DNA of 64,000 nt from Myxococcales bacterium (GCA_016793465.1 JAEUJW010000017.1:89457-153456), one strand, 5' to 3'; shown: positions 35,649 through 45,673, counted from the first letter of the stretch. Translations and numbers: made by a program. The notes: generated by a model not told the origin, from the letters alone.

Positions 35649-38600
35649 CGCTGTCGGCGAGGGTCGTGCGGTCGAACAGGGCGACGTCGCGGACCTGCAG
35701 CCTGGCGCTCTCGCGGTCGGGGTCGACGAGCAGGAGGCCGATCTGCGCCAGCGGCCCGCGCGGCTGCCAGGGCACCGGCGGGGCCTGCCAGATGCCGTAG
35801 TGGGCGTCCGGCGGGTCGACCTCGGCGGCGAGCGTGTCGCCGTCCCAGACCTCGAGGCGGGCGCGCGGGCCGACGTCGATGTTGCGCAGGTTGACGACCA
35901 GGTCGTGCGGGCTGCGGCTGTCCCCGGGGACAGGCACGGGGGCGAACTCGAGGGGCTTGCCCTCGCGCAGCATGAACGACGGGCCGGCGGCCTCGGGCGT
36001 CGGGGTCGCCGGGCGGGCGCGGGAGATCGAGGTGCCGGCGACCCAGCGGATGGGCTCGACCGCGTGGCCGAGGTCGTGCAGCGGGGCGAAGGTGCGGGCC
36101 CACGGCGGCGGGCGGCCGGCGGGGTCCGGCGGCGCGGACGGGGTCAGCAGGCGGACAGCGACGAGGCCGCCGTGCGGGCAGGCCTGGCCCTGACGCGGGC
36201 GCGGGTCGCCGAGGATCTCGAGCCGGCGCGGGGCCGACGCGAGCACGAACGGGCCGAGAGTGTCGCGCGGGCCGCGGTCGCCGGCGAGCGGGGCGTCGTC
36301 GACGGTGAGCCCGAGGCCGCGGGTGCCGCCTGGCCCGGCGACCAGGACCAAAGAGACAGGTCCGGTGTCGGCGGCGTCGAACTCGAGCACGCGCGGGGCG
36401 GCGGGGTCGAGGCAGAGCGCGTCGGCGGACCAGCCGGGCCCGCGCACGACGAGGCCGGGCGGGCCGACGACGCGGCCGGACGCGAGGTCCCACGCGCGCA
36501 CGGAGGCCTGCAGCGCCGGGTCGACCTCGACCTCGAACAGGCCCATGCGCAGGTCGGCGCGGGTGACCCGGGTGGGCAGGACCTGCTCGACCGGGGTGAG
36601 GCGGTCGACGATGAGCTCGACCAGGCCGACGGGGCGGGCGACGAACGGCGGCGGGAGGCTGGCGTCGATGGCGGCGACGGCGGCCTGCGGGCGGTCCTCG
36701 TGGTCGCGCGGGCGGTAGAGGTGGCTGGCCTCGTTGAGCAGCAGGAACACGCGCGGCGCCGGGCGCCGGGGGCCGAGCAGGAGCTCGTGGAGCGCGGCGT
36801 AGGCGGCCTCGGGGCTGCGGTAGGGCAGCAGGGTGCGGCCGTGGCCGAGGGCCAGGGCGCCGCCGACCTGGTTGAACGTGTGGGCGCTGTGCCAGCCCTC
36901 GCCGCCGGCGATGACGACCGCGTCCGCGGGGATCTCGGCGGCGAGCGCGTCGATGGCGCGCTCGGCCCCCACGAACTCCTGCAGGCGGGTGACCGGCGTG
37001 ACGATGTAGGGCCAGGCCTGGGCGGCGAGCAGGACCAGGGCGAGCGCGCCGGCGGCGAGGTCGGCGAGCAGGGCTGTCCGCGGGGACAGGTCGGATTCGC
37101 CTGTCCTTCGGGACAGCCAGTCGTGGCCCGCGGCGAGCGCGTGGGCGGCGAGCAGGCAGGCCAGCGGCAGCAGCTCGGGCACGAGGTAGCGGCCGTAGTA
37201 GTAGAGCGTGACGTGCGGGAGGTTGCGCTGGGCGTAGAGCGCGAGGGTGGCGAGCGGCACGGTCGCGAGGGCGGCGAGCCACACGGCGTGGACGTCGGCG
37301 GGCAGGCGGGCGGCGGCGAGGCGGAGCGCGCCGGCGGCGGCGGCGAGCAGGAGGGTCGCGCCGAGCAGCGGGCCGGTCGGATCGAGGCGGCTCCACGGCG
37401 CGCCGGCAGTGCCCATCGCGGCGGCGGCGTAGGCGAGGATCGCCAGCGCGGCCGCGACGACGAGCAGGCCGGGCAGGCGGGCCACGCGGCCGCGCAGCGG
37501 GCGGAGCAGGCGGTCGGCGAGCAGCCACGCGGCGGCGGCGAGCGCGGCGGCGACGAGCACGGTGGCGAGCGAGAGCGGGACGCGGCCGAGCTGGCGCGCG
37601 AGCTCGTCGTGGAGGTACGGGAAGCTGGTCTCGACGTGGACCGCGAGGCTGGCGACGAGCAGGGCGAACAGCGCGGCGGGGGCGGCGAGGCGGCGGCCGA
37701 AGCGGGCGGGCGCGGGGTCGTCGGGGCGCAGCCACAGCACCGCGAACAGGGGCACGGCGGTCAGCCAGGCGTTGCCGCGGATCCAGGCGGTGGCGCCGAG
37801 CAGGAGCGCGGCGAGCACGGTGTGGTCGACGCGCTCGCGCCAGCCGCGGGCGAGCGCGAGGGCGGCGGCGAGCAGCAGCAGGCCGGTGAGTGGTTCGGTG
37901 AGCGGCGTGCGGTGGACCCACACGGCGATCGGGCTCAGCGCGTACAGGCCGGCGGCCAGCAGGGCCCACGGTCCGCGCGGCCACAGGCGCCGGCCGAGGG
38001 CCCACAGCGCGAGCACGGCGAGCACGGCCTCGAGGTAGAGCACGGCGCCGAGGTCGTGCGGGCCGAACACCAGGCCCGAGGTCGCCAGCAGGACCGGGTG
38101 GAGGTGGAGGAACTGCGGCACGACCTCGCCGCGCGCGCGCGACTGCAGGTAGAAGCCGGGGCGGTAGGCGGCCTCGTAGCGGCCCTGGCGCGCGGGGTCG
38201 GGGTCGACGGGGTAGAGGCCGAGGATGTCCCCGGGGCCAGGTCTGGTGCCCTCGTCGCGGCCGGCGGCGGCGAGCACGGGGTCGACGAGGCCGATGCCGC
38301 CGGTGCGCAGGGTGTGGCGCGCGCGCAGCACGTAGGTGCCGGGGTCGCGTCCGGCGAGCTCGGCGGGCATGGTCGGGACGCGCAGCAGCAGGGTGAGGGC
38401 CGTGAGCGCGGCGGCGGCGAGCCACACGCGCCAGCCGTCGGGGGCGGCGGGGCGGGGCACATTGGGGGCGTCGCCGGCCTGTCCCCAAGGCCAGACGAGC
38501 ACGGCGGCGGCGACGAACGTGAAGACCACGGCGGCGGCCGAGAACACGCCGAGCACGGCGAGGCCGCCGGCGAGCAGGCCGGCGAGCGCGAGCAGGCCGG

Positions 38601-38706
38601 CGCCGACGAGCACCAGCGCCTCGAGCGTGCGCGCGGCCCCGTGGCGCCGCTGCCAGCGGCGCAGCAAGGCGGCCGCGAGGGCGAGCACGCTGGCGAGGAC
38701 GGCCAC
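35623..38706 (-). CDS. Large polytopic glycosyltransferase-like membrane protein
   Basis: 1027 aa from the GTG at 38706; no upstream start gives a better N-terminus. About fifteen hydrophobic segments fill residues 1-560. The first periplasmic loop has GRDPGTYVLRARHTL, where the Asp is in the place of the catalytic acid of PMT/ArnT-type (GT-C) glycosyltransferases, and FLHLHPVLLA and HRTPLTEPL follow. The soluble C-terminal half (about 600-1027) is beta-rich and unrecognised. It probably moves a sugar from a lipid carrier to an envelope acceptor. Four palindrome copies lie in the gene, two of them only 9 bases apart. Its 3-prime end overlaps the FG-GAP gene by 26 bases. Confidence 0.75.
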   Translation of the reverse strand: MAVLASVLALAAALLRRWQRRHGAARTLEALVLVGAGLLALAGLLAGGLAVLGVFSAAAVVFTFVAAAVLVWPWGQAGDAPNVPRPAAPDGWRVWLAAAALTALTLLLRVPTMPAELAGRDPGTYVLRARHTLRTGGIGLVDPVLAAAGRDEGTRPGPGDILGLYPVDPDPARQGRYEAAYRPGFYLQSRARGEVVPQFLHLHPVLLATSGLVFGPHDLGAVLYLEAVLAVLALWALGRRLWPRGPWALLAAGLYALSPIAVWVHRTPLTEPLTGLLLLAAALALARGWRERVDHTVLAALLLGATAWIRGNAWLTAVPLFAVLWLRPDDPAPARFGRRLAAPAALFALLVASLAVHVETSFPYLHDELARQLGRVPLSLATVLVAAALAAAAWLLADRLLRPLRGRVARLPGLLVVAAALAILAYAAAAMGTAGAPWSRLDPTGPLLGATLLLAAAAGALRLAAARLPADVHAVWLAALATVPLATLALYAQRNLPHVTLYYYGRYLVPELLPLACLLAAHALAAGHDWLSRRTGESDLSPRTALLADLAAGALALVLLAAQAWPYIVTPVTRLQEFVGAERAIDALAAEIPADAVVIAGGEGWHSAHTFNQVGGALALGHGRTLLPYRSPEAAYAALHELLLGPRRPAPRVFLLLNEASHLYRPRDHEDRPQAAVAAIDASLPPPFVARPVGLVELIVDRLTPVEQVLPTRVTRADLRMGLFEVEVDPALQASVRAWDLASGRVVGPPGLVVRGPGWSADALCLDPAAPRVLEFDAADTGPVSLVLVAGPGGTRGLGLTVDDAPLAGDRGPRDTLGPFVLASAPRRLEILGDPRPRQGQACPHGGLVAVRLLTPSAPPDPAGRPPPWARTFAPLHDLGHAVEPIRWVAGTSISRARPATPTPEAAGPSFMLREGKPLEFAPVPVPGDSRSPHDLVVNLRNIDVGPRARLEVWDGDTLAAEVDPPDAHYGIWQAPPVPWQPRGPLAQIGLLLVDPDRESARLQVRDVALFDRTTLADSVIAAPPPG
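35918..35933. repeat. Dispersed palindrome copy, perfect 16 bp
   Basis: CTGTCCCCGGGGACAG is a perfect palindrome inside the glycosyltransferase gene, encoding a VPGDS-type loop. Confidence 0.7.
37074..37116. repeat. Two adjacent dispersed palindrome copies
   Basis: CTGTCCGCGGGGACAGG at 37074-37090 and CCTGTCCTTCGGGACAG at 37100-37116, separated by 9 bases, in a loop between membrane segments of the glycosyltransferase-like protein. Confidence 0.7.
38225..38242. repeat. Dispersed palindrome copy (degenerate)
   Basis: ATGTCCCCGGGGCCAGGT, within the glycosyltransferase-like gene. Confidence 0.5.
38478..38494. repeat. Dispersed palindrome copy (degenerate)
   Basis: CCTGTCCCCAAGGCCAG, within the glycosyltransferase-like gene near its 5-prime end. 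Confidence 0.5.
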
Positions 38707-38944
38707 GGGCGGAGGATAGCGGAGCGGCGCAGGCGCTGCGTCGCGGGTCCGCCGGCGGTCGGATGTCTGGATGTCTGAAAGGACAGGTCCGCGGACCGTC
38801 GGCGGGATCGCCCGGCCAGTTTCGACGCGAGGCGTGGGGGTCGCGGTGATGCCGTGAGAAGTCTCTCGGAGCGTGCGTCTTCGGGTGCCACGGGGCCTTC
38901 GAACCCTGGTCACGGCCGGAGTTCCTCTGGCATCCTGCCGCGGC

Positions 38945-39850
38945 ATGATCACGTACTTCGACGGCGAGTTCGTGGACGACGAGAAGGCCAGGATCAGCGT
39001 GCGCGCGCGTGCGGTGAACTACGGTCTGGGCTGCTTCGGCGGGATCCGCGGCTATCTGGCCGACGACGGCGAGCAGGTGCTGGTGTTCCGCATCGCCGAC
39101 CACATGCGGCGCCTGCAGCACTCGGCGCGGGTGCTGTTCATGCGCCTGCCGGGCGACCTCGACACGCTGTGCGGGCTGGTCCCGGAGCTGCTGCGGCGCA
39201 ACGAGTGCCGCCACGACGTGTACGTGCGGCCGCTGCTGCTCAACAACTCGGTCAAGCTGGCCCCGGTGCTGCGGGAAGAGGACAGCCTCTTGACCATCTA
39301 CTGCATGCCGCTGAAGCGCTACATCGACAAGGACGCGATCGACGTGTGCGTGTCGTCGTGGCGGCGCGCGACCGACACGGCGATCCCGGCGCGGACCAAG
39401 CCGACCGGGCTCTACCTGAACAGCGCGCTGGCCCGCCGCGAGGCCCACGACAACGGCTTCGACGAGGCGATCTTCCTGACCGAGCACGGCAAGGTGTCCG
39501 AGGGCTCGTCGGAGCACGTGTTCCTGGTCCGCGACGGCGTGCTGATCACCCCGCCGAGCACCGAGGACAACCTCGACGGGATCACCCGGCGCAGCCTGAT
39601 CACGCTGGCGTCCGAGGACCTCGGGCTCACGGTGCTCGAGCGGTCGATCGGCCGCACCGAGCTGTACGTGGCCGACGAGATGTTCCTGTGCGGCACCGGG
39701 GCGGAGATCACACCGGTGCGCTCGGCGGACCGCCGCTCGCTCGGACAGGGCGGGGTGGGGCCGATCACCGCCCGCCTGCAGAAGCACTTCGGCGACGTGG
39801 TCCGCGGCCGCGTCCCGCACCGCCGCGAGTGGCTGACCCCGGTCTGGTGA
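38945..39850 (+). CDS. ilvE: Branched-chain amino acid aminotransferase
   Basis: 301-aa fold-type IV PLP enzyme, normal length for IlvE. The start MITYFDGEFVDDEKARISV is typical of the family. The PLP Lys is Lys152 in TKPTGLYLNSALARREA, and the signature EGSSEHVFLVRDGVLITPP with DGITRRSLITLA and ELYVADEMFLCGTGAEITPV follow. Interconverts leucine, isoleucine and valine with their keto acids in the cytoplasm; the keto acids also prime iso-branched fatty acids, which are abundant in myxobacteria. ATG at 38945 lacks a strong ribosome-binding site. Close relatives (D-amino-acid transaminase, ADC lyase) are less likely given the C-terminal motif. Confidence 0.92.
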   Translation: MITYFDGEFVDDEKARISVRARAVNYGLGCFGGIRGYLADDGEQVLVFRIADHMRRLQHSARVLFMRLPGDLDTLCGLVPELLRRNECRHDVYVRPLLLNNSVKLAPVLREEDSLLTIYCMPLKRYIDKDAIDVCVSSWRRATDTAIPARTKPTGLYLNSALARREAHDNGFDEAIFLTEHGKVSEGSSEHVFLVRDGVLITPPSTEDNLDGITRRSLITLASEDLGLTVLERSIGRTELYVADEMFLCGTGAEITPVRSADRRSLGQGGVGPITARLQKHFGDVVRGRVPHRREWLTPVW

Positions 39851-39935
39851 GCAACGGCCTGCGCACCCGCACGGGGGCCTACGCCGGTGTTCGCACCCTC
39901 GGGATCTTCACGGGGCTGGTATAACGCCCGGACGC

Positions 39936-42629
39936 ATGTCCCAGCCGGTCGCTGCCGCTGAACACTTCGTCGTCCGCGCGCGCTGGGTCATCCTGGCGCT
40001 GCTCGTCGCGCTGTGCGCGTTCATCTTGCCGGGGGTCGGCAGCATCCGCGAGGACGACGACGTGCTCGCGTTCCTGCCGCCCGACCACCCCGACGTGATC
40101 GCCTTCCGCGAGGTCGCGGACCGCTTCGGGGTGCTGGAGATCGGGCTGGTCGGGCTCAGCAAGCCCGACGGCGACCTGCTGACGCTGGAGCGCGTCGACG
40201 AGGTCCGCGCCCTGTCGGCCAAGCTCGGCGACCTGCCGGGCGTGCGCATGGTGCTGTCGTTCACCAACCTGCCCGACCCCAAGGCCAACGAGGAGGGCCT
40301 CGAGGTCGCCGAGCTGGTGCCGGCGGGGCTGCGCGACGAGGCCAAGATCCGCGAGAAGGTGCTGGGCTCGCGCGACGCCGTCGGCAACCTGATCTCGAAG
40401 GACGGCAAGGCCGCGGCGGTCATGGTGTTCCTGGTCCCGGACAAGGAGATCGCCAAGGCCGACAAGCTGCGGGCGATCCGCGAGGTGGTCGACGAGCACT
40501 GGACGGGCGCGCACCACTTCGGCGGCGGACCGTTCTTCGAGGACGCGGCGGCGCGGTCGAGCCGGGCCGACATCAACAAGCTGTCGCCGGTGGTGATCGC
40601 GGTGCTGGTGATCGTGTCGGCGCTGCTGCTCGGCAGCGTGACGGCGGCGGCGCTCAACCTGGTGCTGACCGGGCTCGGCGTCGGCCTGGTGATGGGGGCG
40701 CACGGGCGCTTCGACGAGCCGATGACGATCGTCAGCAGCTCGCTGCCGGTGATGATGGTCGCGCTCGGCGGGGCCTTCGGGGTGCACATCCTCGCCGGCT
40801 ACCAGCGCCACGGCGGTTCCAGCCGCGAGCGCGCGAGCGCGACGCTGCACGAGCTGTGGCTGCCGGTGCTGCTCAGCGGGTTGACCACGGCGGTCGCGTT
40901 CTACGCGCTGGTCGTGATGCCGCAGGTGCCGATGCAGCGCTTCGGGGTGATCGCCGGCACCGGCGTGCTGCTGCTGCTGCTGCTGGCGCTCGGGGTGCTG
41001 CCGGCGCTGCTGGCGGTGCTACCCGGGTCGCTGCTGAAGCCGCGGCCGGACCGCGCGATGCCGATGCGTCGGCGCCCGCCGGGCTGGCTGCTGTTCATCG
41101 TGGCGATCGCGGGGGCGGGGCTGGCCACGCAGATGCGCGCCGACCCCGACGCGACCGCCGTGTTCCCGCCGGACAGCGAGCCGATGCAGGCCAACGCGTT
41201 CTTCAACCACCACTTCGGCGGGTCGACGTACCTGCAGGTGGCGGTCGAGGCGCGCTACGTCGAGGCGGGCGAGGGCCAGCGGCCGCTGAGCGAGCCGACG
41301 GTGCTGCGAGAGATCCGCGACATCGACGAGAGGGTGCGGGCGATCCCGGGGGTCATCGACGTGCGCACGATCGTCGACCCGGTGGTGCTGCTCAACGAGG
41401 CGCTCGGCGGGCGCGCGGGCATCTCGGAAACCCCGGGGCGCGCGGGCCGGGTGCTCACGTATCTGCAGGGGCACCCGGCGGTCGCGCAGCTCATCACGTC
41501 GGACTCGGCGGGCGCGCTGATCCACATCAAGCTCGCGCCGATGCCGGGCGACCAGCAGGTCGCGGTGACGTCGCAGGTGCTGGCGGTGCTGGGGCGCTAC
41601 GCCGACGGCTCGATGGTGGTCGCGCCGACCAGCGACCCGAAGGTGCGTGAGGTCCAGCTCGCCGAGGTGGCGGCGCGGCTCGAGCGGCTCGCGGGCGTGA
41701 AGGTCGACGTTCAGCAGCTGCTGGCGGTCGACCTGGCCAAGAGCCCGCCGCCGGGGCTGGTGACGGCGCTGGCGCAGGTCCGCGACCGGGCGCTCGAGGG
41801 CGACGACAGCCCGGTCGAGGGCGTGCCGCGGGCGGAGATCGACGCGATCGAGCCGACCAGCCTGGTGAGCCCGCGCGGGCCGGCGCTCGCGGCGTTGCTG
41901 ACGGAGAAGCTGCCGACGCTGGCGGCCAAGGACCCCGAGGGCGTCGGCTTCGTGGCCAAGCACCTCGGCGCGTGGGTCGACGAGGAGCTGGCCAAGTTCC
42001 GCGTCGAGGGCCGCTGCGCGGCGCTCGGCAGGACCGCGGCCGACTGCGGCGAGCTGACGACGGCGCTGTCGGAGCTCGACGACGCCGAGTGGCGGACCGT
42101 CGACGGCCCGGGCCGCAAGCTCGAGCTGCGGACGCGCCTGACCGGGCAGCCGGTGATCGGCGAGGCGTTCGCGGAGAGCGTGACGCGCAGCCTGTTCGAG
42201 TCGACGCTGGTGTCGGTGGTCGGCCTGCTGGTCACGCTGCTGATCTTCCGCCAGCTGCGCGCGCTGATCCCGGCGCTGTGGACGCTGTGCGTGACCATGG
42301 GGATCCTGTACGCGATCGGGCTGCCGATCAGCGTGGGCACCAGCATGATCTCGTGCATCGCCATCGGCGCGGGCGTCGACTTCGCGATCCACCTCGGGCA
42401 GCGGGCGCGCCTGTACTCGGGGCCGGAGCGCGGGCAGCGGGCGGTCGAGGACATCGGCGTGGTCACCCTGATCTCGGCGCTGCAGCTGGCCCTGGCGTTC
42501 CTCGTGCTGGTCGCCTCGGAGATGGCGCCGCTGCGCGAGTTCGGCATCGGCCTGGCGATCGGCCTGGTCGGCGCGGCGCTCGGGGCGTCGTGGCTGGCCC
42601 CGTGGCTGTACCGCGGGCGGACCGGCTGA
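39936..42629 (+). CDS. RND/MMPL-superfamily exporter
   Basis: 897-aa inner-membrane transporter with the duplicated RND plan: one membrane helix (about 17-35), a periplasmic loop, five helices (about 215-365), then helix 7 (about 384-402), a larger periplasmic loop (about 405-750) and five closing helices. LPPDHPDVIAFREVADRFG and the GxxxD-type helix 4/10 stretches (LGGAFGVHILAG, IAIGAGVDFAIHLG) are typical of the MMPL/HpnN branch that moves hydrophobic lipids. The next two genes encode a LolA-like carrier and an outer-membrane barrel, so the trio probably moves a lipid across the envelope. ATG at 39936. Confidence 0.88.
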   Translation: MSQPVAAAEHFVVRARWVILALLVALCAFILPGVGSIREDDDVLAFLPPDHPDVIAFREVADRFGVLEIGLVGLSKPDGDLLTLERVDEVRALSAKLGDLPGVRMVLSFTNLPDPKANEEGLEVAELVPAGLRDEAKIREKVLGSRDAVGNLISKDGKAAAVMVFLVPDKEIAKADKLRAIREVVDEHWTGAHHFGGGPFFEDAAARSSRADINKLSPVVIAVLVIVSALLLGSVTAAALNLVLTGLGVGLVMGAHGRFDEPMTIVSSSLPVMMVALGGAFGVHILAGYQRHGGSSRERASATLHELWLPVLLSGLTTAVAFYALVVMPQVPMQRFGVIAGTGVLLLLLLALGVLPALLAVLPGSLLKPRPDRAMPMRRRPPGWLLFIVAIAGAGLATQMRADPDATAVFPPDSEPMQANAFFNHHFGGSTYLQVAVEARYVEAGEGQRPLSEPTVLREIRDIDERVRAIPGVIDVRTIVDPVVLLNEALGGRAGISETPGRAGRVLTYLQGHPAVAQLITSDSAGALIHIKLAPMPGDQQVAVTSQVLAVLGRYADGSMVVAPTSDPKVREVQLAEVAARLERLAGVKVDVQQLLAVDLAKSPPPGLVTALAQVRDRALEGDDSPVEGVPRAEIDAIEPTSLVSPRGPALAALLTEKLPTLAAKDPEGVGFVAKHLGAWVDEELAKFRVEGRCAALGRTAADCGELTTALSELDDAEWRTVDGPGRKLELRTRLTGQPVIGEAFAESVTRSLFESTLVSVVGLLVTLLIFRQLRALIPALWTLCVTMGILYAIGLPISVGTSMISCIAIGAGVDFAIHLGQRARLYSGPERGQRAVEDIGVVTLISALQLALAFLVLVASEMAPLREFGIGLAIGLVGAALGASWLAPWLYRGRTG

Positions 42630-42943
42630 GGCGCCCATCACCTGGTCGTACGGTCAGGTGCCGATCCCACTGGCAGACTCGCGGGCCCGCGGGCGTCGAG
42701 TGTGAAAAGGCCTGCGCAGGGCCTCCCAGCCGGGGTTTGCGGGCGTCGGGGCGAGCGCGGTGTTGTGACGAGAATCACCGGTGAAGGCCGTGACAGCGCG
42801 TGCAGGCCCGGTTTTTCGCCGCGAACTGCCTGCGCGGGCCGTTCTTGCGGCAATGTTAAAGAATAGGGGCCATGGCGGCCCGTCCAAGGGGCCTCGGCGC
42901 ACTCCTGCGCCTGCCTGCGTTATAGTCCCGGAGCCAGACAGTC
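42630..42943. other. Intergenic region between RND gene and LolA-like gene
   Basis: 314 bases without a convincing gene. A 6-bp hairpin CACCTG/CAGGTG at about 42640-42661 follows the RND gene. TATAGT at 42921-42926 is a fair -10 box but has no good -35. The gap suggests that the downstream pair has its own promoter. Confidence 0.5.
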
Positions 42944-43714
42944 ATGAAGCCGGTTTCACTCCTCCTCGTTTCGGTCCTCGCCACCTCGGGCGCCCTGTTC
43001 GCCGCGCCGCAGCCCGTCGTCGCGGCCGAGGACCTGGCCGCCAAGGGCGCGGCGATCCTGAAGGCGTCGGACGAACGCGCCGTGAAGTTCCCCGACCAGA
43101 CGTACACCGCGTCGATGGAGATCTGGAAGAGCGGCAAGCTGCGCACGACGATGGTGTTCTCGATGGTCACCAAGGGGCTGGTGAAGCAGTACATCCAGTT
43201 CCTGCAGCCGGGCGACGTCGCGGGCATGAAGATCCTGATGGAGGGGCCCGACGAGCTGTACGTGTACAGCCCCGAGTTCCAGAAGGTCCGCCGCATCGCC
43301 GCGCACATGAAGAACCAGGGCTTCAACGGCAGCGAGTTCACGCCGGAGGACATGGTCCTCGCCCGCCTGTCGCCGACGTTCGACGCCGTGCTGGTCGGCA
43401 AGGTCGGCACCGAGACGCAGCTCGACCTGAAGCCGAAGGCCGGCGCCGAGACCTCGTTCTCGAAGCTCGAGATCTTCATCGACTCGACGGTCGGGCACAT
43501 CACGCGCATCCACTACTTCGACGGCTCGGGCAACCACATCCGCACGCAGCTGCGCGAGGAGTGGAAGGACTACGCCGACGGCAAGATCCCGACCCGCATC
43601 CGCATGAAGAACCTCAAGACCGGCGACGAGACGGTCATCAACCTGTCCGAGATCGACGTCAAGACGCCGGTCTCCGACGACCTCTTCTCCCGCCGCCAGT
43701 TGATGCGCGGGTGA
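42944..43714 (+). CDS. LolA-like outer-membrane lipoprotein-sorting-type periplasmic protein
   Basis: 256 aa with a clear cleavable signal peptide (about 1-28, ending VVAAED). The mature part has the LolA/LppX-like half-barrel pattern used to carry lipid: YTASMEIWKSGKLRTTMVFSMVTKGLVKQYIQFLQPGDVAGMKIL followed by DELYVYSPEFQKVRRIA, and IHYFDGSGNHIRTQ...EWKDYADGKIPTRIRMKN. Members of this group are encoded beside RND/MMPL exporters. It lies 9 bases before the barrel gene. It probably ferries a lipid between the RND pump and the outer membrane. Confidence 0.88.
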   Translation: MKPVSLLLVSVLATSGALFAAPQPVVAAEDLAAKGAAILKASDERAVKFPDQTYTASMEIWKSGKLRTTMVFSMVTKGLVKQYIQFLQPGDVAGMKILMEGPDELYVYSPEFQKVRRIAAHMKNQGFNGSEFTPEDMVLARLSPTFDAVLVGKVGTETQLDLKPKAGAETSFSKLEIFIDSTVGHITRIHYFDGSGNHIRTQLREEWKDYADGKIPTRIRMKNLKTGDETVINLSEIDVKTPVSDDLFSRRQLMRG

Positions 43715-43723
43715 CCTGATCGC

Positions 43724-45673
43724 GTGATCGTCTCCGGCGTACTCCCCTTCCTGGTTTGGGCCGCGACCGCGCCCGTGGTGAGGGACTACGCCGGACCGGC
43801 CGGCGTCGCCCCGCCGGCCGCTCCTGCGCCCTCTGGTTCCCCTTCCGGCCCCGCGAGCCCCCAGAAGCCCGACACCGACGTCTCGGTCGACGACGTGTTC
43901 GGCACCGGCGGCGTGCCGACGCCCGAGACGCCGCCGGCGAGCGAGACGCCGCCGACGAGCGGCACGCCGCCGGCGACGCCCGAGGGTCCGAAGCCGCCGG
44001 GCGAGCTCGACATGTCCGACGTGTTCGGCGGCGGAGCGCCGACGCCGACGCCGACGCCGGCCACGACGGACGGCGGCGCGGCGCCGACGAGGGTCAAGGA
44101 GGCGCCGCAGATCAAGTCGAACGCCGAGATGAAGGCCGACATGGTCCTCAACCCGGGCGCCGACCGCGGCGGGCCCAAGCCGACCGACTACTTCGGCGGC
44201 AAGCTGAAGGCCCGATTCCGTATCCTCAGCAGCGTGTACGGCGACGTCGACCGCGCCAGCCCGCGGCGGCTGAGCCGCAACGAGAACCGCATCGAGGTGT
44301 ACCTGGCGTACACGCCGAACAAGCACGTGCAGGTGGTGGCCGACGCCGAGCCGGTGCTGATGTTGACGTCGCAGGCGCAGGAGCTCGACGACCTGGCCTC
44401 GCAGGTCTACATGCAGCGCTTCCACTTCGAGAGCGACGCGGCCTACGTGGCGCTGACCGACCTGGCGCCGGGCCTCGACATCAAGCTCGGGCGCCAGATC
44501 GTGGTGTGGGGCACGGGGGACAAGTTCAACCCGACCAACAACATCAACCCGGACGACCTCGAGGACCGGCCGCTGTTCACCGAGCCGATCGCCAACCAGA
44601 TGGCGGTCGTCGACTACGTGCCGGCGGCGCTCCACGAGAAGCTGTTCTTCCAGGGCGTCTACATCCCGCTGTTCTTCCCGGCCCTGCTGCCGCCGTCGGC
44701 CGCGGCGGGCTTAAAGGACCCGTTCGCCGAGGCGCCGTTCGCCAACCAGACCGAGAGGGACAAGCTGTCGTACCTGCAGGAGGACTACCTGCCGAAGAAC
44801 CCGAAGTTCATCCCGGCGGTGTCGGGGCACGTGATCCAGCCGGAGAACGTGTTCCGCAACGGGCAGTTCGCGTTCAAGGTCGGCTCGAACCTCGGGGTCA
44901 TCGACTTCTCCGCCTCGTACTACTACGGGCGCCACGACATCCCGCTGCCGCAGCAGGCGACGACGACGATGGTCCACGCGATCAACGAGGATCCGCCGCC
45001 GGCCGACGGGGTCTACTTCACCTCGGCGGTCGATCTCATCTACCCCAAGATGCAGGTGGTCGGGCTCGACTTCTCGACGCAGATCCCGTTCCTCGGCAAC
45101 ATGGGCCTGTGGGGCGAGGCGGCGCTGTTCATCCCGAAGCAGGAGACGCTGCGCATCGACCTGCCGCCGCTGCCGGGCGGCGGGCTCGACGTCACCCCGA
45201 ACGACGACATGGACAACCCGGAGCCCTACATCGAGGGCCTCGCGGTCAAGAAGCAGCCGTTTATTAAAGCGACGGCGGGGCTCGACTACACGTTCGGCAA
45301 GCACGTGTACGTGCAGGCGCAGTACCTCCGCGGCTTTATCAATGAGTTCGGGGCGGGGCACATCGGCAACTACCTGGTCGGCGGGACGGACCTGATCTTC
45401 TTCGGGCGCAAGCTGGTGTTTCGCATGTTCGGGCTCATCGACTTCCCGAGCAACAACCCCAAGCGGCACTACGCGCCGACGCCGACCGGCGAGAGCGTGA
45501 AGATCGGCGGGACGTCGGGGGTCCTCGCGCCGGCGCTGCTGATCGCGCCGCCGTGGGGCTCGGTCAACCTCGAGATCGGCAGCTTCGCGCTGCTCGGCGG
45601 CAACAAGACCATGTTCGGTCAATCGTTCGCGGGCTCGTCACTGCTGTACGTGAAGGTGATCGGGTCGTTTTAA
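43724..45673 (+). CDS. Outer-membrane beta-barrel protein (DUF1302-like)
   Basis: 649 aa from the GTG at 43724, signal peptide about 1-16. A low-complexity Pro/Thr/Glu segment (about 20-115) includes two DVFGxGGxP-type repeats. From about 145 the sequence is barrel-like, with LKARFRILSSVYGDVD, IEVYLAYTPNKHVQVVADAE, LGRQIVVWGTGDKFNPTNNINP (a hallmark of the DUF1302 barrel group), and ends in an aromatic residue (VKVIGSF), the usual C-terminal barrel signal. Together with the RND and LolA-like genes it probably completes a lipid transport path. AT-rich islands occur at 44710-44716 and 45260-45268. Confidence 0.82.
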   Translation: MIVSGVLPFLVWAATAPVVRDYAGPAGVAPPAAPAPSGSPSGPASPQKPDTDVSVDDVFGTGGVPTPETPPASETPPTSGTPPATPEGPKPPGELDMSDVFGGGAPTPTPTPATTDGGAAPTRVKEAPQIKSNAEMKADMVLNPGADRGGPKPTDYFGGKLKARFRILSSVYGDVDRASPRRLSRNENRIEVYLAYTPNKHVQVVADAEPVLMLTSQAQELDDLASQVYMQRFHFESDAAYVALTDLAPGLDIKLGRQIVVWGTGDKFNPTNNINPDDLEDRPLFTEPIANQMAVVDYVPAALHEKLFFQGVYIPLFFPALLPPSAAAGLKDPFAEAPFANQTERDKLSYLQEDYLPKNPKFIPAVSGHVIQPENVFRNGQFAFKVGSNLGVIDFSASYYYGRHDIPLPQQATTTMVHAINEDPPPADGVYFTSAVDLIYPKMQVVGLDFSTQIPFLGNMGLWGEAALFIPKQETLRIDLPPLPGGGLDVTPNDDMDNPEPYIEGLAVKKQPFIKATAGLDYTFGKHVYVQAQYLRGFINEFGAGHIGNYLVGGTDLIFFGRKLVFRMFGLIDFPSNNPKRHYAPTPTGESVKIGGTSGVLAPALLIAPPWGSVNLEIGSFALLGGNKTMFGQSFAGSSLLYVKVIGSF

